DNA of 64,000 nucleotides from positions 1 to 64,000 of the forward strand of contig JAECUM010004426.1 of the NCBI GenBank assembly GCA_016617855.1, read 5' to 3'. The notes below the pieces were generated by a model that saw only the letters and a list, made by a program, of their open reading frames with translations, had not been told where the DNA came from and did no database searches. The first letter of the stretch is position 1; each line of letters starts with the position of its first letter. Below are positions 53,780-64,000 of this stretch, one piece after another. This DNA comes from Megalonaias nervosa. Lineage: Eukaryota > Mollusca > Bivalvia > Unionida > Unionidae. The position numbers were made by a program, and so were the translations under genes.

Positions 53780-53890
53780 TCTCTAAATTTCTGATGACAA
53801 GGAAGATTTATTGTTGTAAACCTCTGACGAGAAGGAAGATCTGTCCTAACTCTTCCTTCTTTCATGTTACAGACTGAAAGCTGAATGAAT
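53780..53890 (-). pseudogene. Relic zinc-knuckle gene, 5' part and promoter
   Basis: On the minus strand the leader TATTCATTCAGCTTTCAGTCTG matches TATTCATTTCGCTCTCAGTCCG upstream of the zinc-knuckle gene at 51455. An ATG at 53865 follows, with a short frame in which a LVIRNL-like block can be read. Joining this segment to 32846-32999 across the duplication makes one continuous gene remnant, so the young element was inserted inside it. Confidence 0.7.
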
Positions 53891-54014
53891 ATATTCTGTT
53901 ACAGTGAGAATCTCTGTCCCTCTCTATGTATGTATGTATGTATGTATGTATGTATGTATGTATGTATGTATGTACGTGTGCGTGCGTGTGTGAATTGATG
54001 GATGTATGTAAGCA

Positions 54015-54084
<70 letters not shown>
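53891..54084. repeat. (ATGT)n and (AT)n microsatellites
   Basis: (TATG)n at about 53920-53972, then (AT)n at 54017-54083. They mark the limit of recognisable relic sequence. Confidence 0.97.
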
Positions 54085-54086
<2 letters not shown>

Positions 54087-57000
54087 AAAAAGAAGTCGAA
54101 ACGATAAAAAAAGAAAAGCTTAAAAAGTACGTGGAGTTTCAAAATTAATTTAGCTTTTAAAAGGTCAAACCGGAATTTTTCTGTTTATCTTCTAGCCAGT
54201 TTTGATCAGCAGATCTTGTACTCACGCCAGTCACTCTCAAACAGTCTTTATATTGCAGTTTGTACAAAAATGTTCTGTGAAATGTTATGTGTGGTTATGT
54301 TTGAAACAGTACGTGATGCGATTTACTTAATATTGCAGCAACAGAAATTCATTAAATTTTGGCGGGGTTTTTTTGGCGTTTTTGTCAAACATAACCACAG
54401 TTTTAATGACTATATTCCAAAGCATATTTGATTTGCAAACTATAGCATTTAATCGCCCATCAAGTACATTCCAAGCAACTCTATTTAATCCCTTTAAAAA
54501 AAAAAATCATCCCAGAATTCCATTGAGAAGCTGTGAATAATTGCAGTGCTTGTGATGTTGTAATAAAACTAGGGTATGTGCCATTTGTATTTACGACACC
54601 ATTTTGACATTTGTTAGATCTTAGTGATTAGTTGTTTGATTATGGGAAGTCAGTATTGGGGAAATATTTATCAGCCCGAGTAATTAGCCAATTTTCTAGG
54701 GGCAACCGTCACAGAGTGCAGTAATGATGAGGTTTCATGACAGCATGGTTTAGTTTCGTGGTTGAGTTCAGGTCAGAGTAGGATAAGTGAACATTTAGAC
54801 AAGTAGTTCCTATTTAAATCTAAAGGTATTGATTGTTAGTGTATTTCCATGTGAAATAATTGTGATAGAGACTGATATTTTGCACAACCGAATAACTTAG
54901 AAGGATTTTTTTCATTACTTCGGGACGCCTATTATTGTTGGCATGATGGTAAATGTGGTGCAAAGTCACATGTGAAATGAGGCTCGGAGTCGCAGTTCGA
55001 CTGATGAAAATAGTTCCCCCTGTATTTGCTGCTTGAGTTGCGATTTGTATTTTACGGTATTTATGTACCGACATTACTCTACGAAATCCTAACTAGAAGC
55101 TGTGCAGTTGTGAGGTAGCCAGGTAATTGTGAAGTTGCAATGCAAATGTGATGGTGATGTATTTTGTAGTCATTAATTGATTAGAGGAAAATCATTTATA
55201 GTCGTGGCTTCTTATGGAACTTCAGTTGACAATGGCTGTTGTTGAGAAGTCCTTTTAAATAAAGGGAAAACAAGGGACTTCGAGCCGACCACACACGAGT
55301 GTTAGATTCGCTCTGTAAAGAGACCCCTTTGCATGTAACAATATTTTTCTTGTTGATAACGCCATGGTCAATATCAAAAGATTGTTTAGTCCAGTTATTG
55401 AAATAAGAACGCTAAATATCCTACTGACTGCCTCCCTTCTCTCTCCGTTGCAGGCTCGGGAACGTAAAGCATGATCTCTCTCATACATGTCTTAAGAGGC
55501 TATTAACAGAGGCCACCATTTTGTCCTGGGATGCATCCCATGATAGTGTTCCATCTGTGAAGGTCTTGGACATTTTATTTAAAAGAGTATGGTTTATCCA
55601 TGCAAAAATTACTTTATATTTTAGGGATGTGACCCTTTTCGCCCATATTTGTTTTTGCATGACTTTTTGTGGATGCCTAAACTTACTTGGCATTTTATAA
55701 TCAGGATTGTGCTGATGTGCAGTTAAACACAGATAAATATCATGAAATATCATGAAATATCATGAAATTGATGTAAAGTATGCTTGTCAGCTAATTCGTG
55801 TTCTAACCTAACAACATGAGACACGTTAAACAAAACTTGCCGAGAAGCTATCAAGCGATTTAATTGATTATCTGTCATACCATGTTTACTTTGACGCAAA
55901 CGGGCACGTGTCTATTATTACAATTTACAGACTGTTGATGAGTGCTTTATCGTGCATCTACGCAATGAAACTGTCTTCTGCATTTTCACTTCGTTAATAG
56001 GAAATACAAACAGTATTGTATTTGATGACAGATAAAACCATTTGATATTTATTGCGTTTATGATATTCCTCTATGGAATTTTAATGGCGTACATGCTTGA
56101 CCTTCTTGATTTAAAGTGTTATTCTCAGACTCTACCTAAAACCAGTCCTTCAAAATATTTGGTATACTTCGTTTTACTCATAATTATAATTTTAAGAAAC
56201 AAAAGTCATTTTATAAAAATGACAAAAATGAAGCCAGAGTGTTTCCCTTTCGGGTGGCATTCGTCACGTATTTGCAATGACTGGCTGACTGTATAGTTAA
56301 TCCATGTGTCATTTTTTGTAGAAAGCGGAGTGCAAAACTGATTTCCATTAACTTTTATTCAGCACAGTTTTAATTTTAGCGGGAAAGACAATAGGGTTCA
56401 TTTCGACGTTCAGATTTATTTTATAAACTCAAGCGATCTTCTCACTTTATATTAAAACAGTTCAAGGCTGTTCGCTATTAAGACAAGCGGCATCACCTTT
56501 ATAAATAGATTCTTCTGACACTCATTTGCAACTGTTGTGTGATTTGATACCATATTTATCTATCTTGGGTATGGAGGCGTCAATGTTACTTTTTAATGTG
56601 GACTTTTCTGTTGAAGAATTTACCCGGTCACAATTTACCTAAGACATTTTGTTTTAGGATGACTGACCTTATTCAGCATTTGAAGAATTGTCAGTTTGAT
56701 GATGGTGGTGGCAGTTGCAGGTATCTGATAGTGCAAGATAATACTTGCCACATTAATGAGTGTACCAAACTGGAGCCGGGATGGGTTTGGATTTAGCCAT
56801 GACAATGTAAGCAATTTCTCGAATAGGATACTTATTTATAGTGTAATTGAACGATGAATGAATCTGACACCATACTCATGCGCATAAAGTGCTCCAAAGG
56901 ATTCAACAGAATGATGCGCATCGATTTCAATTACTATTACAAGGAAATTATATCGTTCCTAACTGTAACTAAATAGAACATGCGCCTTCAACGGGTAATC

Positions 57001-57675
57001 AAACAAATATAACGTATGGAACTTGTAAACAAATACGATTGATGTATGGATCTATCACCGTAGATGATCAATGTTTGTAAATTAAACTAATACTAGTATG
57101 AACAATGCATGATCTACCACCGAAGGTATTAAAGTATAGGATTTAAACAACTATAAGTAGGGTTATGATTCTGTCACTAAGGGTGATCAAAGTATAGAAT
57201 TTTTACAAACATATGAATAGCGTTTCATTCACAAGTAGGAAGTAAGTATTATTAATTTTCGCTCGTATTGCGATATTGAATTGTTGATTTTACTCATATA
57301 GCGATATTGAATTATTGATTCCACTCGTATAGCAATAATGAATAATAATGACTCAAAAATGGAACAAAGCATCAAGTGGTGTCCAGTTGACTTGCACGAC
57401 GTACTTCCCGTTCCACGGCTATAACCGAATGGTCTAGGAGACAATAGCACATATTCCGGCTCTCCCAGTCTGTTGAATGATCCCTCAAGAGCATCCCTAT
57501 ACTTCATGCAATTGTCTTTCGTTGTGTTGTTGAGATAACCAGCGCAAAAGATTAATTCAATGTGAAGAAACCAGAGTAAATGGTAAAGATGACTTTATCA
57601 ATTTATACAAAATAATTACATACAATAAATGATATACAATAAATATAATAAACCGTAAAGGTCGCGATCAAAACC
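54085..57675. other. Host intergenic DNA, no gene recognised
   Basis: AT-rich. The only candidate is a tiny exon at 56658-56720. A short triplication of ATCATGAAAT lies near 55739-55766. Confidence 0.45.
56658..56720 (+). CDS. Candidate small host exon
   Basis: TTTTGTTTTAG precedes 56658 and GCAG|GTATCT ends it. The 63-base segment opens with an ATG (MTDLIQHLKNCQFDDGGG). The acceptor and donor are both good, but the segment is too short to assign a product. Confidence 0.22.
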
Positions 57676-58080
57676 TAGCTTGGTTGGGCAGAGCCCGCTG
57701 TAAGATATTTTGCCTTACAGACTTTTTCTTTTGTTCAGGTTATTGGTGTATGCCTTTTCCAGCACACAACTAATACCTGGTTTGGCTGGACAAAGCCTGT
57801 AGTAAGATATTTTTCCTAAAAAGCTTTTAGTTTTGTTCAGGATGCCATCCATAAAGATTATTGGTGTATGCATTTTTCAACACACTACCAATACCTGTTT
57901 TGGTTGGTCAGAACCAGCAGTATGATATTTTGCCGTACGTGCTTTTTGTTTTGTTCGGGTTATTGGTGTACGTCTTTATCGACACGCAACCATTGCCTGA
58001 TTGGGTCGGACAGACCCCTCTGTAAGATATTTTGCCTAACAGTCTTTTTATTTGTTTGGGAAGCCACCCATACAACCGCA
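57676..58080. repeat. Tandem repeat, about 100-117-bp units, four copies
   Basis: Each unit has TTGG(T/C)(T/G)GG(A/G/T)CA(G/A)A followed by GTA(A/T)GATATTTT(G/T)CC and TATTGGTGTA. Units begin at about 57679, 57780, 57897 and 57999. Confidence 0.8.
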
Positions 58081-58540
58081 GCGTCCTGACAAAACTTGTA
58101 ATATTGTGACGAAACAATGATAATTTACTGTATTAATACCCAGGCTATGTCTGAAATCCATAGCAAGAGAATTTTAAAATATTCGAGTTTCTCACTGCAT
58201 GCGCTTTGCTTGTGCAGCATTGGATAAAACGAACTCAGCATTTTGAAAAATAACTAAAGACGACATTAACTATCATCGGGTTACGCCATAAAGAAACCCG
58301 ACTACATTTACTTTGATATATCATGCACTGACATTAAGTACACACAATTCCTTGAACATGAGAAGGTCCTGAAAAACAACATTTTTTTGTGTTGAATTGT
58401 CTGTACACTGTACGGGTAGAATAAAAATGGGCTTAGTGATTCACCACGCAAAGACTTTCTCACTCACATCCTTCGCCTCAATCAATACGTATCAGAAATA
58501 CCAGCATTAAATTTACAGAGTCAATACGAAACCTAGGTAT
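58081..58540. other. Host intergenic DNA, nothing recognised
   Basis: AT-rich with no reading frame or repeat recognised. Confidence 0.5.
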
Positions 58541-58544
58541 CACT

Positions 58545-59150
58545 CTAGACAGTACGCTCTCATTACACCAACATGTAATGAACATGTATGCAAGGCTGCA
58601 TATTTAGAGCTGAGACGAATCTGCACCGTTCGCAGTTTTCTATCGATTGTTGCCACTAAAACACTTGTTTGTTCCTTTGTACTTTCACGACTGGATTATT
58701 GTACTTCACTCCCATCTGGTTTGTCTCTGTATCTACTATAGAAACTTAAAATGTTCAAGACACGGCAGCTCAGATTATCCTTAGAGTACGACGAACTGAG
58801 CACCCACCCCGGCTCTGTAACTTTCACTGGCTAGTGGTTCTCCGTTCGATCCAGAATTAAACACAAAATCTGTTCACTGTGTTACATTTCATTCACTGGC
58901 TCCAGTCCAATATACCAATCTGACTTCGTCCATGTGTACACTCATTTAGATACGCTCTTCTTCCGACACTCGCATTCTCATTGTTCCCAATGTTGAAACG
59001 AAGTCGTATGGACAACGTTGCTTTGCGTAACAGGGTCCAGCTACGTGGAACGTGGAACGAAATTGCCCATAGATCTTAGATACAAGGACAATGTGATCTC
59101 ATTCAAGAGTTGTCTGAAAAGTCACCTACTTAAACTAAAAGAACAGACTT
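58545..59150 (+). pseudogene. LINE 3' fragment (L2/CR1-like ORF2 C-terminus)
   Basis: Translated with a few frame changes, the segment reads LGITLDSTLSLHQHV, LRRICTVRSFLSIVATKTLV and LSRLDYCTSLPSGLS, with degenerate H-PxL..L-W blocks after it. It ends with FKSCLKSHLLKLK. This is the C-terminal part of the non-LTR retrotransposon protein of the L2/CR1/Rex group. Several stops break it. A short AT-rich stretch and (AAT)n (59292-59336) follow. Confidence 0.8.
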
Positions 59151-59290
59151 AAAGACTTAATAATGTTTACTCCTTAATTTTTGTCAGCATGTTTTTGTTT
59201 TGTAATTTCCTGGCGTTTGTCTTTGTAATCTTATCATTGTATATGTTTTTATGTGTTATCTAGTAGTGTAAAGCTCCGTACTAAGTCCAC

Positions 59291-59368
<78 letters not shown>

Positions 59369-59532
59369 GGCAATAAGTCTGAAATCTACATAAAATGTTT
59401 CTAATTTTAGTTGTTGAAGGCAAACAGTTTCTCTAAGAGAAACCGTAAATGTAAATTTGTGAAAAGCGATGAGTATTTATCCATCTTTCTGTATGTCTCT
59501 CGATTTGTGTGTATTTGTGTGAGTACGTGCGC

Positions 59533-59581
<49 letters not shown>

Positions 59582-61727
59582 AAAGATAGAGACAAAGATA
59601 AATTGTGGAAGAATATATAGTCTTCGGTTTGGGCCCCCACCACAATATTTCACCTGAACAACGGTCAATATTTTTTCTAGCCACAGAACAGGCCGAATAA
59701 AATCGTGCTGCAGATGATTTGAATACCGAAACTCGTTTATTTATACCTTTAGACATGTCAGTTATGTTACCTTAACAAGTTTATTAGATATTTGCATAGT
59801 TCGTCTGGTATTCGATACTGTTATACATAATGAATTTGTATGGTGTGCTGGATTTTGTTCATGATTTTATGTTATGTACATTTAATTTGTATTGGGTGAT
59901 TGACCTTGTCCATAATTGAGGGTATGAGTTTGTGCCTACCTGACCAATGTCTTTTAAAAAATATATATAAAATAACATCATATTACAACTAATTTTTTTC
60001 AGTGATTGTACATTATATTTTCAGATTAGTATTTATTTGTAGGTAAACATGTTCAGGACACCAGTTTTTCCCTCTTGAGTTCCTGGTGTAATTGTTGTTT
60101 TGTCATGCTCTTTATTAAAGTTTGAATAATAGACCTGATATTGTTGACAAGTAAAAATGTTCTAGGAACGAACTTTTGACTATCATCCTGATTCTCATTT
60201 TGTAATGTACGGTTTTATATAAGGGAGACGTAAACAGAAATTCTTTATTACTATCTTAACATCCTAAGTTCTTTATTACTATCTTAATATCCTAAGTGGA
60301 ATCAGTCTTTAGTCGTGTTCCGTTTATAATTTGAGAGGATTTATTTATTTTTATTATTCTTTGGAGTTATAAAGTGCTCATTAACCATTTCTGAATAAAT
60401 CACTTTTTGGGAATATTGTAAATTCATGTAGAGACATTTTGGTTTATATCATTGTAATATATCGACTGTTAGCACATCAACACTATTCCAGGCTACTGGT
60501 GCATCAGCACTTTCAAGATTGGAATTCATTCGGAACACGGTTGGAATTCATTCGGAATACTCTATACTTTTGGTTTTGTGATAAAACGTTTAGGACTATT
60601 GGGATGTAATTCACAATACTGTAAGTTCTTTTCAAAATTTCACTTTGTGTTCTAGGGAAATAAATTATTTGTTGGATTTTACAAAACTTGTTGGATTTTA
60701 CAAAACTTGTTGATTTTCGCTGTTTTGGTTACCTAGTTTACGGTACTGAGTCGTAATAGACACAGACATTCAACAAACATGTCTTTATCGCACAACCATG
60801 CTGGAAGTGTTTTCGCCTATATCCGAGCGTCGAAGTGCTTACAATAAGTGAATCGAACCTCCATAAATTCCAACTTGTTTTGATTTTATATTCACACAGT
60901 ATATATTAACACATTTTGGAAGCGTAGAAGCGGAGTTTATAATAAATATAAATCCGTAATCGTGTTTTGTTCCGAGTCCAAAGAAAGAACTTCTTGCTTG
61001 GATATAACGTATGAATACGCCTCTGCTGGACGGCTTAGGCGTATCCCTACACTATTTCAAACTCCATTGTTCTGGCGACTAAAAAATAAGTATATACTTT
61101 GGCATATATTTTTATGTGTTGCAACTGAGGCATAGAAGAGATAAGACCCATTCCGTCAATAAGAGTTACTCGTCATCGGAAGCTTCCACAGATTCCACAG
61201 ATTCTATATGAATGAACAAAAACGACATGACAATTTGAATCGTTATTATATCGCAGCATCTTGTCGGCAGCTACCTGACCAGAGTTATTGCTTTGAATCT
61301 TAAATAACCATATCGATCCAACTCCCGGAGAAAAGGTCTATTAATCAGATTTGCTTTTAACGAAACATCCCTTTCTTTCATAGAAAATCGCACAATGGCT
61401 AACATTTTGTCAATCGGTGATGTCTGCATGACACATCTTTCATTGTATTATTGAATAAATGCAAAGAAAGCTTTCCTTTTATTTTGTCGTTTAAATGCAC
61501 TGCATTAAGGGTCTCTCCATTATAGCATTAATAACTCATAGAACATTTGGCATTGCTCGGTTTTGATTACATTTTATCAGCTGGTCTATTTAAATAAACA
61601 AGAATATTATCATAATGCACTATTCCCCCCACCCCATAAACATTCATCTCTGCTGCAGTGTATGGCGGGTTTACACTAAGTAGAGAAACTATTAATATTA
61701 ATATGTAGATGGAACTACATAAAAGTA
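59151..61727. other. Host intergenic DNA with microsatellites
   Basis: (AAT)n/(ATT)n at 59292-59368 forms a perfect palindromic microsatellite. (GC)n(GT)n lies at 59528-59579. The stretch 60050-60745 has TATATAAGGG and AATAAATTATTT and may be an LTR remnant related to 360-940. No gene recognised. Confidence 0.45.
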
Positions 61728-61905
61728 ATAGTGGTTAGCATGACGGACTCAACATTGAAATGGTGCGCGGTCGAATCCTACCATAGTGCCAGCCAGGGTC
61801 AGCTACCGTGATGTATCCTTGAGTTAGGCACTTTTCTTCAATTGCATCGGCACTAAATAACCTACTTGTGTTGCTGTACCGTAAAGGACCAAAACCAAAC
61901 CAAAT
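61728..61905 (+). mobile_element. SINE family B, tRNA-derived head present
   Basis: The head TAGTGGTTAGCATGACGGAC followed by GGTCGAATCCTA looks like tRNA A and B boxes. The body and AAAACCAAACCAA tail match the copy at 2.4 kb. Confidence 0.75.
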
Positions 61906-64000
61906 CGACATCGATATTTTAAAATACGAGTCAGAGATAAATCTTGAGAATCTGAGTACCATTTGAAGATTTCGTAAGAAAAAATATAATGGTAAATGTG
62001 AGACTGATATACTATACCTTATCTAGCCTGTTATCCCCCTTTTAAATCCTCTACCATAAGTCAAAAGAGCATTTCTGTTTAGTATGATAAACTGAGTTTG
62101 ACAGTGACAGACTTCTGACATTTCTAAAGGGACGTGCATACTGTAAAGCTTTAATTCAAAAAAGTCAAAACCAAAACAAACAAAATCTTAACTGTTACAT
62201 AACTGCTCTCCGCCACTTCCTATTAGAGAGCAAAACTGTAAATAGATATTACAACACGACGCTGACATGCAGTCGGGTTTGTGATGCTTGTCGTTCACTT
62301 ACTGACTCTATGACTAGAACAGATTATTAAACAAGTGACCAGTCTCCAGACTCGAGGTCTTTTTATGCAATGATGATAAAGGCATCAAGAAATTTGCTAT
62401 TGTTGCAGATCTAGTACTATAAATAAATGCTATTTTCTGTGCACCCATTGTGAAATTTCAACATTCAGTCATATTGTACTTTTTTTAATGGAATCATATC
62501 AATGAAATTGCTCGGCATGAGCAATGAAGCTTGAGCGTTCATATATTTTCTGGCAGGAATTTAATGGAATCATATCAATGAAATTGCTCGGCATGAGCAA
62601 TGGTGTTGTCGGGTTGTTTTTGTTATCGTTTTATTAAAGTATTTTAATAAGATTTTTTAAATATATTAAACAGTTCTGAACATTTTGGAAGATATGAATC
62701 GGCCTGTATTTCCGTTAATTTTATGCGACTTTATGTCGTTTCTCTTCCTATCTATTATTGTTAACACCCCCTCCCAAAAAAAGTCGCGCATATCAACCGA
62801 AAAAAAGAACACCAAAACGCACAGGGTCCGGTACAATATTCTTGTTATTGCTAGGGATTTTACCGAGAACTTTGTTCGCATGTCAAGAATGGTCTCTACC
62901 TGCAACACTCTAAGTGCCCAAAAGTTTGAAATTTCTGTATAGGAAAACAAAACAAAGAAAGAAAACATAAATCCTTCTATCGCTTTTTATGTTACAAACA
63001 TGATCATCATGGCCAGTTTAGATCGCAAGTAAATATCTTTGGTCACGTGAGCAGCTGATGTAAGATGGCGCAACAAGTATGACCGATTAATGATTTGTCT
63101 TTATTCATTCATAATCTCATTGACTCCCGGACAAACTACTCTTGTGCAACGAACGAACCTTATCTCTTTCGCCGCTTGAATGGCGAGGTTTCTGTAATCT
63201 GGTTAATTTAATATTAAACAAATTGTGTATCGCAGTCAATGCTGTCAGCAGAAATGATCCAGTTTGGCGTTTCTCTCTCATGGAGTTTCAGATTTTACAT
63301 GCTGAAGGTTCTAAACGACTCACTGATGAACGAGAATAGAAGCTACTTCTGCGAAGTTACAGAAAAGTTGTATTTATCGTTGTCTTCCCTATTAAACATT
63401 CTCGTTTGAATCTGAGCGACAGACATGAAATGATAGCTAAGTTCTATTCTTATAAATATCCACATAAATATCTCCGATCAGACCATCGTTGGGTCATTTC
63501 CGTCCAATCGGAAAAATAACCTCAGAGATAATTGCAGGAATACACATCTATTCGATTGGTTTGGTGATTTGCCTCTGTCGAAGCGCACCACATATGTTGC
63601 AACAATAAGGCCAGTCGTATTTCGATTGTGACTTTTACTCCTTCTGTCGCCATATTGTACCATGAGAAAAAAGTAGTTTAGAATATAGTTCTCAGACATA
63701 GTTCTCAATGCAAGCGAATTACGTCCGATGTTTCTTTCTCTGCTTGACGGAAAAGAGCGCGGATCTTCCGATTATCATATTTCTAGAAAGTGTGCAAGGG
63801 ACAGTTTTTGTACACAAATTTAATGCCGCATCCACCTGCCTGATATAAAAAGTCATAAACAATATAATGCACAAGTGAGGTAAAAAAAAGGCAAATATTT
63901 TTGGATAGTTATAATAAAACAAAGCATAAGAATATTATTCACTTGACCTGAGAAGTCAGTGACAGTTCATAGCAAAAGAAGTCTAAGCACCCCAACCCCA
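61906..64000. other. Host intergenic DNA, nothing recognised
   Basis: AT-rich. It contains a 42-base direct duplication (AATGGAATCATATCAATGAA and following bases) at 62485-62526 and 62561-62602. No gene recognised. Confidence 0.5.

Overview
The window is AT-rich, repeat-dense DNA from an invertebrate animal. Sparse exon-like segments with splice signals, tRNA-derived SINEs, LINE reverse-transcriptase fragments, MITEs and many microsatellites all say metazoan. A mollusc or another lophotrochozoan is my best guess, but nothing in the sequence proves it. Positions 1-30401 and about 53890-64000 are host DNA with no gene I can name, only three candidate host exons and many repeats.

The centre of the window, 33000-53773 (20,774 bp), is a full-length Maverick/Polinton element of the adintovirus type. 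It begins AGTAGTGAAGG and ends CCTTCACTACT, has long terminal inverted repeats, and is flanked by a perfect 6-bp target duplication (AACGAC at 32994-32999 and 53774-53779). It carries the full Polinton set on the minus strand: adenain-type protease, major capsid protein, minor (penton-like) capsid protein, a pX/pVI-like small virion protein, a membrane protein, integrase with a chromodomain-like tail, basic core-type proteins, FtsK/HerA packaging ATPase, a BIR (IAP-like) protein and a protein-primed family B polymerase. Most of the large genes are broken by nonsense codons and frameshifts, so this copy is a recently dead provirus. The TIRs still differ by only about four substitutions outside indels.

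Both ends of the element carry small accessory genes, each built as a cassette with a TATA box, a CAGT-type initiator, a short reading frame and then a 16-nt stem-loop. The stem-loop is followed by a GAAAAGA-type purine element 12-14 nt downstream. Stem, loop, flanks and spacing match the 3'-end signal of replication-dependent histone mRNAs. The outermost terminators lie at the inner edge of each TIR. The protease gene, by contrast, has an ordinary AATAAA signal. This suggests that the accessory genes use S-phase, non-polyadenylated histone-type mRNA processing.

The element sits inside an older, related, inverted Polinton relic. The relic holds the same trio of right-end genes in mirror order: a basic protein near 31.2 kb, a coiled-coil protein at 31.5-32.2 kb and a zinc-knuckle gene at 32.85-33.0 kb. 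It also has its own repeat-rich terminus from about 30402 and decayed histone-type stem-loops. The young element interrupts the relic's zinc-knuckle gene, whose 5' part resumes at 53780-53865.

Other host features are a near-perfect 638-bp inverted repeat (19633-20270 and 24493-25130) enclosing a 41-bp minisatellite and a LINE fragment, two SINE families, a hAT-type MITE with a perfect 8-bp target duplication, and a second MITE pair.
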